64,000 bases of DNA from Nomia melanderi (lineage: Eukaryota; Arthropoda; Insecta; Hymenoptera; Halictidae): NCBI RefSeq assembly GCF_051020985.1, contig NC_134999.1, positions 16,063,660-16,127,659 of the forward strand, written 5' to 3'. A program made the translations under genes and the position numbers. The stretch's first letter is position 1; every line of letters begins with the position of its first letter. The notes under the pieces are model-generated. The model was not told the DNA's origin. It did no database searches and saw only the letters and a program-made list of their open reading frames with translations. Shown in pieces: positions 11,082-24,124 of the stretch.

Positions 11082-12250
11082 AGTATATTAAGAATTTAAT
11101 AGTATATTATTTATTTAAACTTAATTTAAACATAATTTAAACGTAAATTGTTAATATACTATTAAATTCTTAATATGCTATTATTTAAATTTAAATTATT
11201 AATATACTACTAAATTCTGAATATATCATTATTTAAATTTAAATTGCTAATATACTACTAAAGTCTTAATATATCATTATTTAAATTTAAATTATTAATA
11301 TACTATTAAATTCTTAATATATCATAATTTAAATTTAAGTTATTAATATTGTTGAGCCGTCACGGCTTAATAGAGTCGACAAATGCAGATACTTAAGCTC
11401 TTTACAGCATGGGGCAAAAAACGGCTCTTATTGTTTAGTATTTTGACGGCACATCGCGGCAATACTCATTGGCCTTTTGAAATCAAATTCCAAAACTTTC
11501 CTTTCACCCGCATGTGGTAGCCAGCGACGGGTTATAAATGCATATTTCTGAAGGGCCACCAAATGGTATCTTAAGGACACTCGGTACCTGGGGTTCGCCT
11601 GGAAGAAATTTGTATCCAAGCTAAAAGCATAGTCTCTGCATGTCTTAGGTAGCACCCCACCCTCGTTAGACTAGGCGCGCCAAGGGCGCAGCGACGGTGG
11701 AGACAATTCATTTCGAAATCTCCTGATTGGGACTTGTCAATTTTGGCGATAACCAATCAGGGTGTTTTCTTAAATTTCGGAGCTGACGATCTGACTCGCA
11801 GATCGCCAGCGAAAGAGACAACTCAAAAGTTTCGAACGATACACATCATACAAGCGCGTCTTAGTGTTCAGACATAATTGTACACACGAAAAATACACTC
11901 CACTAACGAAGAAGCAAGCGGTCTCATTTAATCAGCTCCAAGTAAGGACGCTGCTGTGAGCGCCCAACAAATATACTATTAAATTCTTAATATATAATTA
12001 TTTAAATTTAAATTATTAATATACTATTAAATTCTTAATATAGAATTATTTAAATTTAAATTGTTAATATACTATTAAATTCTTAATATATCAATATTTA
12101 AATTTAAATTATTAATATATTATTAAATTCTTAATATAGAATTATTTAAATTTAAATTGTTAATATACTATTAAATTCTTAATATATCAATATTTAAATT
12201 TAAATTATTAATATATTATTAAATTCTTAATATACTGTTTAGTAGCTTAA
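11082..12250. repeat. 48-bp AT-rich palindromic satellite array, interrupted by a solo LTR
   Basis: The unit contains TTAATATACTATTAAATTC followed by ATTATTTAAATTTAAATT, with a 48-bp period. After the LTR, alternate units differ (ATAGAATT versus ATATCAAT), giving a possible 96-bp higher-order period. The first unit is inverted: 11082-11109 pairs with 11152-11179 with one mismatch over 28 bp. Confidence 0.92.
11350..11969 (+). mobile_element. Solo LTR of an LTR retrotransposon (620 bp) with 5-bp target duplication
   Basis: Begins TGTTGAGCCG and ends GCCCAACA, a 5-bp terminal inverted repeat of TG...CA type. It is flanked by the direct repeat AATAT (11345-11349 and 11970-11974), which matches the host satellite. 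The interior is GC-balanced and unlike the satellite. GGTTATAAATGC at about 11530 could be a TATA element. No internal retroviral genes or second LTR are present, as expected after LTR-LTR recombination. The 5-bp duplication would suit the Copia or BEL/Pao groups, but the superfamily is not decided. Confidence 0.85.
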
Positions 12251-13493
12251 TATACTATTAAAGTCATTTTTATCGTGGTGACGATTATTTGGTGAATGGG
12301 ATTACGGGAGATTGTTTGTCAGTGATCTATAATAAATTTATCATAGCAAGCTTATTCTTCGGATGATACACGGCAAGAGACTCCCGCGAAGAGAAATTAC
12401 CGGAAATTTCTCTCATGTGGATAAGCAGCATTAGTTTCTCTGATCTGGATTATACTCCGCTTTAATCCCCTTCTAATCTCTATCTTAATCTTCTTAATTT
12501 GGATTTTACTCCTCTATGCTACTCTTTACAGTTTATTTATGAACCTAGGCCCCCCTAACTTCAGATCTACCTACTATGAAAGTCTCCTTCCTCAATTAAT
12601 GATCTCGTGTTCCTAATTCCATTGTTAATTGGTTCTTAATATTATATTAAATTCAGATTCCTAAGAATCTTTATAAAACTCGATGCTTTCCATTAAGAAA
12701 CCACTTTCCAATATCACATTCTTTAATCATCTTTTTCAATTTAACAATAGGTACACGAGCGACTCCTAGAAATTATGCATAGTTACATAAGAAAATTATT
12801 TCCGATTTAATAACTCCGAAGATATGGGATTCCTAATTAAACGAAACTGTCAATTAAACCATCAACGGAATTAAAATTGGCCTGAAAAGAGTGATTGTTC
12901 CGTTATCAAAGAATACCTTTATCACCTTTGTCATCGTATTATCTAGTATATACGAGGCCGTATTGAGTCGTCAACAATTCCAGTCAAATAACTTCGAACT
13001 TCAGCGAACAAACAGATAGATGGCAGTCTAATTCTGCTGATATCAACCACGAACTATCGTGGACCATAAAACTCATCCAGGATTCCCGGCTAAAATTGAT
13101 CTAGATCATGGAAATGCGTTTATAACGCGATACAAACCCGAAGGAGTTCATAATGAGGCTAGTTCGCGGGCGTCTCAGGCCTCCGCGCTCTTTGGAAAGG
13201 AACAATCAACAGTTCCGTGGCGGTTCATCCGCGAGATTGTCAAGTTCGTGCCTGCATTATGTAAGTCGGGACACTGGATCGCTGGATGAATCTTAAGAGA
13301 ACCGTACGCGGCCTCGGAAGTTTATTCCCTAGAAGTCGTGGAAACTTGCACTCAGCTGACAGGGCAAGCTGCGAGACGAGCGCTGTATCGAACTCGTTGG
13401 GTAATTCGCGAATCTTCACGTCGCCCTGTCCGTTGCGGTTTTCGGGATATCGGAGAGAAGGCTCGAGGAAAAATGAAGATATATAAGGTATAT
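12251..13493. other. Intron, no recognised gene
   Basis: AT-rich, non-coding. Nothing identified apart from short homopolymer-rich segments. Confidence 0.55.
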
Positions 13494-14028
13494 GGGAAAT
13501 TGAAAATTGAAAATTGGGAATTGAGAGTTGAGAATTGAGAATTGAGAATGAAAAATGGAAGATTGAGAATTGCAAGTAGAAAACAGAATAAATAATGTAA
13601 AACGGAAAATTGAGAGTGGAAAATATAAAACTGAATGAAGAATGTAAAATGGAAAGTGAAAAATTGAAAATGGAAAATTTAAAATCTAAAATTGAAAATA
13701 GAAAATGGAAAATTTAAAATTGAGAATTGAGAATTGAGAATGGAAAACAGAAAATTGAAAAGTGTGAATAAAGAATGGAAAATAGAAGATTAAGAATGGC
13801 AAGTAGAAAACAAACTGAATAATGGAAAACGAAAAATTGAGAGTGGAAAATAGAAAACAGAATGAAGAAAGGAAAATTGAAAATTGCAAATTCAAAATTC
13901 AAAATTGAGAATGGAAAATGGAAAATTGAAAATTGAAAATTCAAAATTCAAAATTGAGAATGGAAAATGGAAAATAGAAGATAGAAAATTGAGAATGAAG
14001 AAAGAAAAATGGAAAATGGAAAAGCTGA
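13494..14028 (+). repeat. Purine-rich AAAATTG/GAAAATGG degenerate minisatellite
   Basis: Degenerate 7-9 bp units (GAAAATTGAAAATTG, GGAAAATGGAAAAT), nearly all purine plus T on the plus strand. Open frames on both strands encode only monotonous FSIF/ENGK repeats and are by-products. Confidence 0.92.
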
Positions 14029-14707
14029 GACAGTTCCAGCATCGAGAAATCCTGTTTCGTATAAAAATATCGACTTCTCTTCTTATTCAAACATGAACAT
14101 TGTACAATCTTTTCTAAAAAGAGTATTAAGTTCCTTCTTCATAATGGCATTAATGCTGCATACTACTTTTTATAGGAATATTAAAATCTTTCTTATCAAT
14201 TATTCCCCTTGTATGTCATTTTTGATAGAAATGGTCATGTCCTTCCCTTTTAATGAACGTATTATGAAATTCATTTTTCTTCTCGCAAAAAATATTAACG
14301 TTACAGATTCTCGCAGAATAAAAGTTAGTATCTTCTCTGACTAACTTTTCTCTAAAGAGTATTAAATCTTTTTCGGTTCGGAAACTAGACCGAATTCCTC
14401 GTTTTTCCGGGGAACAATGGACGAACGAATATTTCCATTTGCGATCAGAGATTGTTAGAATATTTTTGAGGGGTGGTGTAGGTCACTGCGGGCATACTCG
14501 GGTCAGCGATAACTCGTGGCCAGCTAACGGTAAACCTTTTTACAGAAAACCTGTTGCTCGATTTCCTCGGGAGCGGATCGAAAGTGGCTTCGACGCAAAT
14601 TCAACGTGCTCTAACGACGCGAGTGCCATTGAATCGCGACAACGAGAACGAGAAGGTTTTATATTAATTTTTATTTCTTTCACTATTTATGGTCTTACTT
14701 TCATCAT

Positions 14708-15030
14708 CAATTATTTTCATTACTAATTATTTGTATTATCAATTATTTATATTAATAATTATTTGTATTGTCAATTATTTGTATCATTAATTATTTGTTT
14801 TATCAATCAATTGTATTATCAATTATTTGTATTATCAATTATTTGCATTATGAATTATTTGTATTATCAATTATTTGTATTATGAATTATTTGTGTTATC
14901 AATCAATTGTATTATTAATTATTTATATTATCAATCAATTGTATTTTCAATTATTTGTATTTCTAATCATTCAATTATCAATTATTTGTATTATTAATTA
15001 TTTCTATTATCATTTATTTGTATGTTAATT
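14708..15030. repeat. 16-bp minisatellite (GTATTATCAATTATTT)n
   Basis: About 20 imperfect units of a 16-bp AT-rich repeat. An open frame through it is low-complexity and not credible as a gene. Confidence 0.9.
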
Positions 15031-17336
15031 TCATTATTCTCCCCGCGACAGATATACCAATCAAATTCATAGTGATGAAAAGAATACCTCATATTTTCGC
15101 GAACAAATGACGCTTCTATTAATAAAACGCCGGCCAATCGAAGATATTGTATAACTCGGCCTCCGAGAACAATGGATATTCCGCCAATAAATGTATATCC
15201 TCGAAAAAGCCTCCGGTTATTTTCGATCGGTTATTTTTCACAGAAAATTAAAGCTATTTTGATGTTTCGCGAGGCGAACACGGCCGAGAATATTTAATTA
15301 ATCTTTGTGAACAGTTCCGCCGGTACAGGCAGACGACTCGAAGCTTTTTTCGCAGTGGGCCGCGCTGCCCGGGCACAATCAATTGATTATAGCTCTGCGT
15401 GAATGAAAATTGCCGACAATGTTTCTCATTTGCATGTTAAATTAAAGGACGAGCTCTATTGTTTACGACGGCCTGTTTGTACCGACAAATTGCAATTTGT
15501 CGCCCTTTTCTGGACGCTCGACGGGCTCCCGATGAAATCTTCTTTCTCCACTAACTACACGGGAAAACCCGTTATATAACATCACTTAAAATACACACTC
15601 CATATTTCACACTCCAAATGTTACATCCACTCTGTGATTTCGATTAACGAGCAACGTTAATTTCCCTAACGCATCCAGCATCAAGCATAAAATACCAAAA
15701 ATCAAAAACTATATCTACTTTCCCAGGTATTATACGAAACAAGAACGTCTCAGAAGAAATCGGTCGTCAAGTGAAAGTGCAAACTTCTTCATAATGAATC
15801 CAAGATCCAAAAGTACAAAGATCGGCAATTTTTCGCTAACTCTCAACTATGTAGAATGTTGTGCGTTAATCCCTAAAAATAACATTTCATTGCACCTAAT
15901 CCTCGATTTACGCGGACTTTTTTCACGCTAAAACGCTGGAACGCTATTTACGTGTAGCTTTTACGCGCGATCTCAATTCACGCGTCCGAATTTAGCAACA
16001 GCGAATAAAATATACTTCTGTTTTCTACAATGTCATTATTATTTCTTTTGTTAAGCTATGTGAAATAAATGTGCGTTTCTAAAGCTTATACCAGCTTTTC
16101 TCTTCAATATTTTCTTTTCTCTTGTAAAACGAACCCACGTGAAAGGGATTTTCGCGTTAATCGAGGGTCAGGTGTACATTCATTATATACAGAAACAGAA
16201 AAATTCTAACTCGATAAAAACAGCTCCATTTCAAACTCGCTGACAGCATCGAGCTTCCTCCTGGAGCCATTCCAAAAACTGTAAAGCCTCGATTGATCGG
16301 CAGGAGCCGGAAAATAGATCGTAAAAGTGGATCCCGATGCGTGATGTTGAAATCGAGCTAGGTTCGATTTTAATAATTGACCCAGCGGAATTATCGCCGT
16401 GAATCCCGCGCTCGGAACGCTCGCGGCGGGGCGCGGCGAATATTGTCCGTCCCGTTGATAAATTAACCGAGGTGAAAAGTATGAAATTGGATAGGAAATC
16501 CCGGTGAACGCCGTGCGGCACGTCCGATGCAAATCTGTACGGGATATTCCTATCTGGCCGGCAACGTCGCGCGGTTATGAGCGCGTCGCGGCCAAACTTC
16601 GGAATAGTTGGTCCCCTCTCCCACGGTTGGTCCGCTTTAACGCGAATGTCGTTTGCATACTCGACGACTGTCCGCCCGGTTCCTTCGCGACATGCGAACG
16701 GTGACCGCCGCGCGCTCGTTGCATTCGACGCACGCGGCGGGATGCAACGCCTCGCCGAGACACGGAGCGACTTGTCAATGAAAATTCGACGACGGGACAC
16801 GCCGGAGAAGTTTGTTCGAGGCAAACCCGTGGAGAAAGTACTGTACGAGCGAACGAGAAATTCTATCCGGCTTTCATTAACTCTTTGCGGGCGAATGTCG
16901 GCATTTTCAGATAAGATTTTTGTGTTTGCAAGACTAACACAAATGATTTAATTCGGTAAATAGTGAGAGGGCAGCACGCAGTTTCCTTTTTTTCTGTTAA
17001 TTAAGGAATTGATATGTAATTTAGCTTGACATGTAATTTAGATTGACACGTTAAGCGCTATGAAAATCTTGAGCGTATTCCCGTGATGTTTTTCTTTTGT
17101 AGCAAAGAAAGCGGGGACAATAATTAATTATTTGGAATTAAAATGTTATTAAACAGTTTTATTTGACATCGGTTATCTTGTATGTTACGATTGTTTTCAT
17201 TCAGAAGCGTTAGTCAATAGCGACTGACATGGCGATCAACGTGTGAACAGTAGGTTTGTGGAGATTTATTTACACTTTGTTTTGTTTGTGTTCGGAAATT
17301 TGATATTCGTTTATTTAGATTATGGAGGTTAAAGTT
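15031..17336. other. Intron, no recognised gene
   Basis: Non-coding. Overlapping open frames on both strands at 16206-16951 reflect a GC-rich patch and show no domain. A possible TTAA-element end, TTAACTCTTTGCGGGCG, lies at about 16878 without a clear partner. Confidence 0.5.
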
Positions 17337-17395
17337 TGAAGATTGAACAATTGAACGATTGAACGACTGAACGATTGGACGACTGAACGATTAAA
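17337..17395. repeat. 10-bp minisatellite (GATTGAACGA)n
   Basis: Five to six imperfect units of GAACGATT/GAACGACT. Confidence 0.8.
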
Positions 17396-17694
17396 ATACA
17401 TATTGGAGTTGTTGCATCAATCGAAATCGGTATGTGTTTAGTAAATACTGTTATTAAAATTTAATATGCATCAGATTGACGCGTTCCATGAATCTAGTGT
17501 TGATTATTGGAACCGGATGATTTGAAACAGGATTTCACGAGGATCGTAAGCAGAAATGTTTATTGTTGGAAGCGTAGAGTGAGCTTTTATTGGATTGTAA
17601 GGAGCTTTTGTGTTAAGCAAATATGGTGGAACCTATGATGAATGAGGTTTTGCATGAATGTTCTTGAGAATTGATATTTCAAATTGTAGATTTG

Positions 17695-17925
17695 TGTGGA
17701 TATTTGAGTTTGAAGAAGTGGAACGAGGAATGATGATTTGGTTTCATGTTATTCTTGGTTGAATAATAATGTATCGATTGTGATTTTTGTGAATTGGCGC
17801 TTGGAATTGATTTTTATGGATACTTGGGTTTGAAGAAGTGAGACGAGGAATAATGATTTAATTTGATGTTGTTCTTGGTTGAATGACAATGTATCGATTG
17901 TGACCTTTGTGAATTGGATTGTGGA
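17695..17925. repeat. 120-bp tandem duplication
   Basis: TTTGAAGAAGTGGAACGAGG at 17709 recurs as TTTGAAGAAGTGAGACGAGG at 17829. The following TTCTTGGTTGAAT...TGTATCGATTGTGA also repeats. Confidence 0.88.
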
Positions 17926-18773
17926 AGGTCTGATTTAGATTCTACAGGTTAACGGTGAAAGTAAAGTATTTAAAGTTTGTGAAAAAGGAGGAATGTAATC
18001 GGAGGGGAAAGAAAAACGAGAAGAATGTCCGGGGATACGCAGGAGCAGCGGCCCAGTAATGCGTTTTTAATGATAAAGGATGGTATTAGATCCCATTCGC
18101 GGGAAATTACCGATTCTGAGTAACGCGCGAATTAATTAGAGCATTCTGCATTTCGTTAGGCTTGCGATCCAAATTACCTAATAATTTCCGTCGACTATTG
18201 ATTATCAATTAATTTAACTTTAAACGCCTAGCCGGGTAACTAATGCTACGTCATTCGACATTTATGCAAAATTGAATTAGAGCCTGGCGGCTGTTATGGC
18301 ATTATTAATCGATTTATTCGCCTGTTGGCTCTGTAACGGAGTGGCCACCCTTATAGTTCCTAATTATGAAGAATTTGTTAGTTCGCCCGGCTATTCCGAA
18401 ATCAGTGTTCATCAATTCATAACGTCCTGTTATTTCTAATTATCTTTAGAACGCGGCAGATGCCCATCGAAACTTTCGTTCGTACATATTTTTTATTCCT
18501 ATTTCCGAAACGAAACAAGTGTATTCAATTTCAAATATTAATTAAATTCCAAAATGTATTGCACCCGGTTGTAAAACAATATACAGCGAACACAAAGAGC
18601 TCGCATTCGCGAAATAATTCGGAACGATGCTCAGAACTCTGCTCCGAAATTTTTATCTGCGGAAACATGATTCTATTTTCATATTCTTGAAAATATTCCA
18701 TACACCTGAAAATTTAATATCACATCCCTGCTCGCCATTCAAACTTCGAATATTAAAAATGGCAAATCGAGAA

Positions 18774-19115
18774 GTAACTCAACAAAATTCCCACCGAAAG
18801 TATTCAAATAATCAACCAAACATTCAATCAAACATCAAAAAACCAACATTAAAATAATACCCAACTAATTACATCCCCATTCCCGAAACATAAACCAATC
18901 ACAAAAACCTACCCCGAAATTCCTCGTCAATTAAGAAGTTCGAGAGGTAACTCAACAAAATGTCCACCGAAGGTATTCAAATAATCAACCAAACATTCGA
19001 TCAAACATCAAAGAACAAACATTAAAACAATACCCAACTAATTACATCCCCGTTCCCGGAGACAAAAGCCAAACACAAAAACCTCCCCAGAAATTCCTCG
19101 TTCAATTAACTAATT
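18774..19115. repeat. 173-bp tandem duplication
   Basis: GTAACTCAACAAAAT at 18774 and 18947, with the following 170 bases repeated at high similarity (ACATTC..TCAAACATCAAA, then CAATACCCAACTAATTACAT). Confidence 0.9.
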
Positions 19116-19834
19116 CGCCCGTCGCGCAACGCAAACTCGGAAAACGATATCCCTGACGCGAGCACTAAACCCCAAACGATCCCTCTTGGAAACCACTTTA
19201 AGGGATCCCGTATGGAGCCACGACCAAGGGGACGGCCGTAATATTTACGTAAATTCCTAGTCACGGTCCGGCCGGTATCGTGCCGCGAAAATTATCGTCG
19301 GGCCGTGCGTTACCGCGTTATTGCTCAATTTACGGCGGAGCAACACCCGGAGCTCCTCGGAAGGACGATTAGTCAGGAGCGGTGAGTGATGCATGTACCA
19401 TTGAGAAATGGGATTAGTTGCGAGGGTAATGCGCGCTCTGCACGGCCCCTCCCCGATCCAGCCACCCCCGTCGCTCCCCCGGCAGAACAGCCTCGTTCCA
19501 CCAGCAATATACACTCACGAAAGGGACACTTTAACGTGAAACCTGAGGGAAGCGGTCGGCCGACGCGACGAACGCCGGTGGCAACCAGGGGGAAAGGGAA
19601 ACGCGGCAAGCCTGAAGGGTACTTCTTACCCTCCTCGTTGCCGGTTTATCATCCTGCGAGCGACGTTTCGTAGCTGATTAATGCTCTCGGACGTGTTCGT
19701 CCCTCCGCGCGGCGCTGCTCTTCCGAGAGTGACGAGCATGCGGTAATTAAGATAAATTCGTCCTTGTTAATTACAGACTGCGGATTTTTATGTGTTTATC
19801 ACTATCCCTACCACGGCCGGTCAAATGACCGTTT
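19116..19834. other. Intron, no recognised gene
   Basis: GC-rich, with spurious open frames on both strands at 19257-19673. It ends in a family H-like fragment with the palindrome CGGTCA-AA-TGACCG at 19818-19831. Confidence 0.5.
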
Positions 19835-20183
19835 TTAACGTTATTTCTACCGAGGTGTCGATAGACACCTGTCGAATTTTCGACTTAACACATTGCGCCC
19901 GCGATAATGCGGGATTTTTAGTCTACCGTTTAATTGCTAGTACATTAATGTAACATTTTAGATATGTATAACACAAATCCAAAGTAAGATGACAAAATTA
20001 AAATTATTTTCCAACCTTAGTCGTACATTCTGAACTGACCTTCGACTTTACCGATAACGATTATAACATTAAGTACAGGAAATGTTCAAAATTCAATTGG
20101 GAAAAATTGTTAAACTGAGAAAAGGATTGTAAGTTAAAATTTCAGGAAGTGTCTTTCGACACCTTCGGTAGAAATAGTGTTAA
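19835..20183. mobile_element. TTAA element, family I, long imperfect inverted ends
   Basis: Left end TTAACGTTATTTCTACCGAG; complement of right end TTAACACTATTTCTACCGAA. The ends continue into the palindrome AGGTGTC-GATA-GACACCT at 19853-19870 and its counterpart near 20150. About 35 bp of terminal inverted repeat with few mismatches. Internal sequence is AT-rich and non-coding. Confidence 0.78.
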
Positions 20184-22386
20184 AATTTCGATTAGAATTT
20201 CCTATGTACAACGTAATTGAATCGCCTTTAAGTTTCGCGACTTTTCCTCAAATATACGTACAATATATTTTTCAATATTCACTTCTTTTTTTATCGTTTA
20301 TTTTCTGAGAAAAATTTGTAGTTTGTCTTACCTACCACGACCGGTCGAACGATTTATATCTTCTTGTAATAGTATTCTCTCAAAGACTCAATTCCGAAAC
20401 TATAAACTGGTTACAAACGAATGGTAATGCACTTGTGGCATGATTTTAGCCGAAGAGTGCCTTCCAGGGTCTGCTTTCCAGCACCTCCAAGTGCTTACAG
20501 TTCTCCAACCACCTCGAGGTCAAAATCCTTGAGGACACTTTTTTCTGAAATTCTAACGTACCCTCTGGAACACGACTTTAAGATACTTGGGCTAAAGTGA
20601 AAAAATAGACAATAGTTGATCTCTAAACTAAACCCTTATGTGTCGCATATCAGCTGCAGGCCGGCCTGCTAAAGTGCCGGACGGAAAACTAACGGTTACG
20701 AATGTCTCTATGAATATTTTCCCGCATCGTAAAATTGTCCCCTTGTTGTCCTAGCATGACGTGTTTGTAATAGTAGGAGAAACTATTTCCTAGAATGTAT
20801 GCTTGCAATTACGTTTTTGAGGGTTTAGATTGCGAATAGTTTGAATGTTCTCGATAGTTCGAAGGGTTTCGGGGTATTAATTGCTTTCCTCGTTCCTTTC
20901 TATTTTATCCCGGGAATTGGGAATCCTGAGAGACGCGCGGCGACGGTGAACACAGTGTAACGGGGAATTGGAGATCGAGATATCGGGAAACAAGCCACGG
21001 ATACCCTATTTTAATAAATAACAAAACCGTTCCGCCGCCTGATACTATATAGGATGCACGTGCACCCTTTACCGGGGTTGACCATGCCCGGCTGCTCGCG
21101 TCCCCCCGGTGTTTCCCGATGAATCGATCCGAAATTGATTCCTCCTTCCGCGTTCCCGGCAATCGGCACGTCTGAATTTCTATAATTAGTCGATATAATT
21201 GGCTCGAGCGGGGCGGTAAGTGGCCGACATTAAGGTTAATTGGATGCACGTTGCGGGTTTATTAGCAACAGCTCGGCCGATTATCGCTGAAGGAACTCAT
21301 TAACGAACAATCCAATTAAATCGCGGCGGCGGCCGCCCCTAGGCCCCGTAACGAAAGAAACCGGCACGCGGGAACGGTTCGACGGCAGAGAATGTTGTCG
21401 ATTTTAATTGCGTCGAAAGGCGTCGTCGATCGACGCGCGCCGTGGGCTCTCGCGGAAACGCTTAATCCGAAAACGAAGCCCGCACGCGTCCGTAACGATG
21501 CTATCGCTCTCTTGTTCGGGTTAATTACGGGGAACTACCCACATTTTGTGCCTCGTTCTCTTCGTTTAATCTTGCGCGCATTGATTCCGCGAAACTCGCC
21601 GGATAATTACGCGCGATTGAATTCCATCCTTCCGTCGGCAACTCGGGTGTTTGCTGAAGTTTCATTGTAGCAGCGTTTTTCCGCAGCGTCTTCATTTTCG
21701 GGGGTACAGCTACGGAAGCGGTCGGAAAAAGGAGAACCGCGGCGGTTTTCTCGATTTTCCGCGGATTACGCCGAAGAAACTGGAAGAACGAGTAAAGTGC
21801 GGCTCTGATGAGATGGCGTGTTACTCGCGAACGATCAGAAGCGAGCAAGACTATTCCACTGGCAATTGAGTCGACTATTGTGCCGACTCTTATGCGTAAC
21901 GCGGCGTCCTTTGTCGGGAGCCGATACAGAGCGTTCGGGAATTGGGACGCACGTGCAAGAGCGAATTCCCGAGATGGGCGCGATCCGCTCTTTTATTGAG
22001 GACCAACACATGCGGTGTCTTTCAAAACGCAGATCTTGGTTAGGACAGTTCTATTTATTAGGCAGATTAGGCAGTTCTTCTGGAAGCCGGCACGCAGCGC
22101 TGGAAAAATTGGAACGCACGTCCTAAAACGATTTCGCAGAACCATTAACGCGGGAAAAACGGAAAAGGAAGGCGACTTTCGATCTCCACGCATTCCGAAG
22201 TTGATATTTTATAATAAGTTAAACAATCATCACGCAGTGTATTTTTGTTCAGGAAAAATCATCCTGATCTTTCCGAACTACCGAACTTCTGCTTTCACAA
22301 TGTTCGGGTCGCCTCGGTCCTCGATGCGCGTTTGACATTGGTCGCGTCGCAGAAACAAAGGACGGCAGAGGAACTAAGCGACTGAG
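20184..22386. other. Intron, no recognised gene
   Basis: Includes a second family H-like fragment (CCTACCACGACCGGTCGAAC at about 20331-20350). GC-rich segments at 21290-22200 generate unsupported open frames. Confidence 0.5.
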
Positions 22387-22452
22387 TGAGATGTAACGAT
22401 AGAGGTCAAAGTCCATAGTGTCGCCAACTTCGTTCTCTATCGTGACATCTCA
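22387..22452. other. 18-bp inverted repeat, potential hairpin
   Basis: TGAGATGTAACGATAGAG at 22387-22404 pairs with CTCTATCGTGACATCTCA at 22435-22452 with one mismatch and a 30-nt loop. It could be a small structured RNA or a decayed element. No family recognised. Confidence 0.6.
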
Positions 22453-22867
22453 CGTCGTATTTTGCTATTGCCAATAACAAGCGTTGAAAGTCGGCCCAAA
22501 TATTGTGAGACGCAGAATCGTCTTGCCCGGTCCAGATCTCCAGATAACACGCCATTTTATCAAGCGTACTATACTCGAGTACGAGGTAGCTAACGCGTAA
22601 GGGTTAATTTCGAGAAGATTGTGAATATCTGCAAGAGAATTCGTTGAGAATGGTGCTCGGTAATTATAGAACACGGCTGCAACCCGGTTTTTGCGGGGAT
22701 AAGGGATGATACTTCCGCGGGAACGGCCGCGAATCTTTCTCGAGGGCTAGGAAGAAGCTCGCGAGGAATTGGGGCGGCTATAAGAGAACCATTTTAACCC
22801 TTCATGAACCGCTGTTCGTGCCCGGCCGAACGGCTGGGTTTTTCCACGAGTGGGAAGACCGATCGAG

Positions 22868-23329
22868 TTAACCCTTTCGCTACGGCGGGTCTTCAGCATT
22901 CGGAGCCAAGCCTTTTGTCTCGAAACCGCCGTTGTTGCATTGCTTTTAGAAAGCAAAATGATTCGTGTTCGTAACAACGTGTTTATAATTCTTCCATGAA
23001 CATATTTTCGTTATTGTTTACATCACCTTAACCCTTTGCACTCGAGACTCTCAGTCGCCATTTGATTGAACGCAACAAAATGGTAAAATGAAACTCTGCC
23101 CCATAATTTATGCAACATTTCTTTCTTGTTTCTTTCTTGTTTCTGTATGTAAGTTGCAAATAATATTTCGTTTATTTAATATTTAATATTTTAAATGATA
23201 TTTATTATAATATTTCGTCAGGAAATAACGAATGTTTGTAATGAAAGATATTGTCGAGTGCAAACGGTTAACTTTCGCTCCATTTTTGTGGCCGGTGATT
23301 ATAACCACCCATAGTAGCGAAAGCGTTAA
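22868..23329. mobile_element. TTAA element, family G, split by a family A insertion
   Basis: Left TTAACCCTTTCGCTACGG; complement of right TTAACGCTTTCGCTACTATG. Near the right end the imperfect palindrome GGTGATT-AT-AACCACC lies at 23294-23309, next to CACAAAAATGG. That part matches the fragment at 54835. Without the insert its length is 222 bp. Confidence 0.75.
23028..23271 (+). mobile_element. TTAA element, family A, inserted in family G
   Basis: Ends TTAACCCTTTGCACTCGAG and, complement of right, TTAACCGTTTGCACTCG; 244 bp, with TTAA on both sides. Subterminal GACTCTCAGTCGCC resembles the palindrome of the copy at 61982. Confidence 0.82.
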
Positions 23330-23901
23330 GTGGTCTGACTCTATTCCCGCGCTACAGCGCCTGCGTTGCGTTGTTGCCCGCCGCGTTGTTTACATTCGTG
23401 CGCGATACAAGTTTTATCGTTCGCGGATATGCTCGAGGGTTAGCGGGAACGGCAGACAGCGATACCGGATCGGTGTATCCACGAATTTATCGTCTACTTA
23501 GCTTTATCGGCGGGGCCGAGGCATTCCAGTTGTTTTCCCCGGAGTTTGATACCCGCTCCGTCGTAAACTTGGCCCCCGTCGCGCCGTCGGCCTCCATAAC
23601 CGAATCAGACAATAAAAACGAAGTTTTATCGGCTGTAGCCGGAAAGGTTTGCGGGAACTTTCGGCTCCCTCCTTCTTCCACCCCCTTGACATCTGTGGCA
23701 CTTTGATATTTCGAAGACCGCCGTTCAGATAAAGTATTATCGCGCAACAGCGTAACCGCGGTAACTCGTCGCTACATATTTATGGGGAAGTTCTTTAAAA
23801 ATCTCCGAGCTAGTAAACATCGAATCGTTTATGAAGTACAATGGTTCAATTATTGGTAACAATGGATATTAAATATTAATGGACTTTAATAGAATACTTG
23901 A

Positions 23902-24124
23902 TTAACCCTAATCGTACCACGTGTTTTTATAACGAATACCACGATGTGACTCTCAGTCACTTATGAGAATAAAAGGAATGATTCAAATAATATTGTGTTT
24001 GTTTATAGAGCTCAAATGTTAAAAACCCGAAAAAACTTTTGGAAATGCAATATGAAATAATCAACAAATTTCAGTAAAAGTTCAAATATGACTCAAAGCC
24101 ACATCGTGGTCCGATTAGGGTTAA
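23902..24124 (+). mobile_element. TTAA element, family E, complete copy
   Basis: Left TTAACCCTAATCGTACCACG; complement of right TTAACCCTAATCGGACCACG; 223 bp. The palindrome GTGACT-CTC-AGTCAC lies at 23946-23960. It is a sister of the split copy at 47861-48337. Confidence 0.87.

Noticed and set aside
13240..14344. Open frames on both strands in the AAAATTG repeat
   Set aside because: The peptides are monotonous translations of the repeat.
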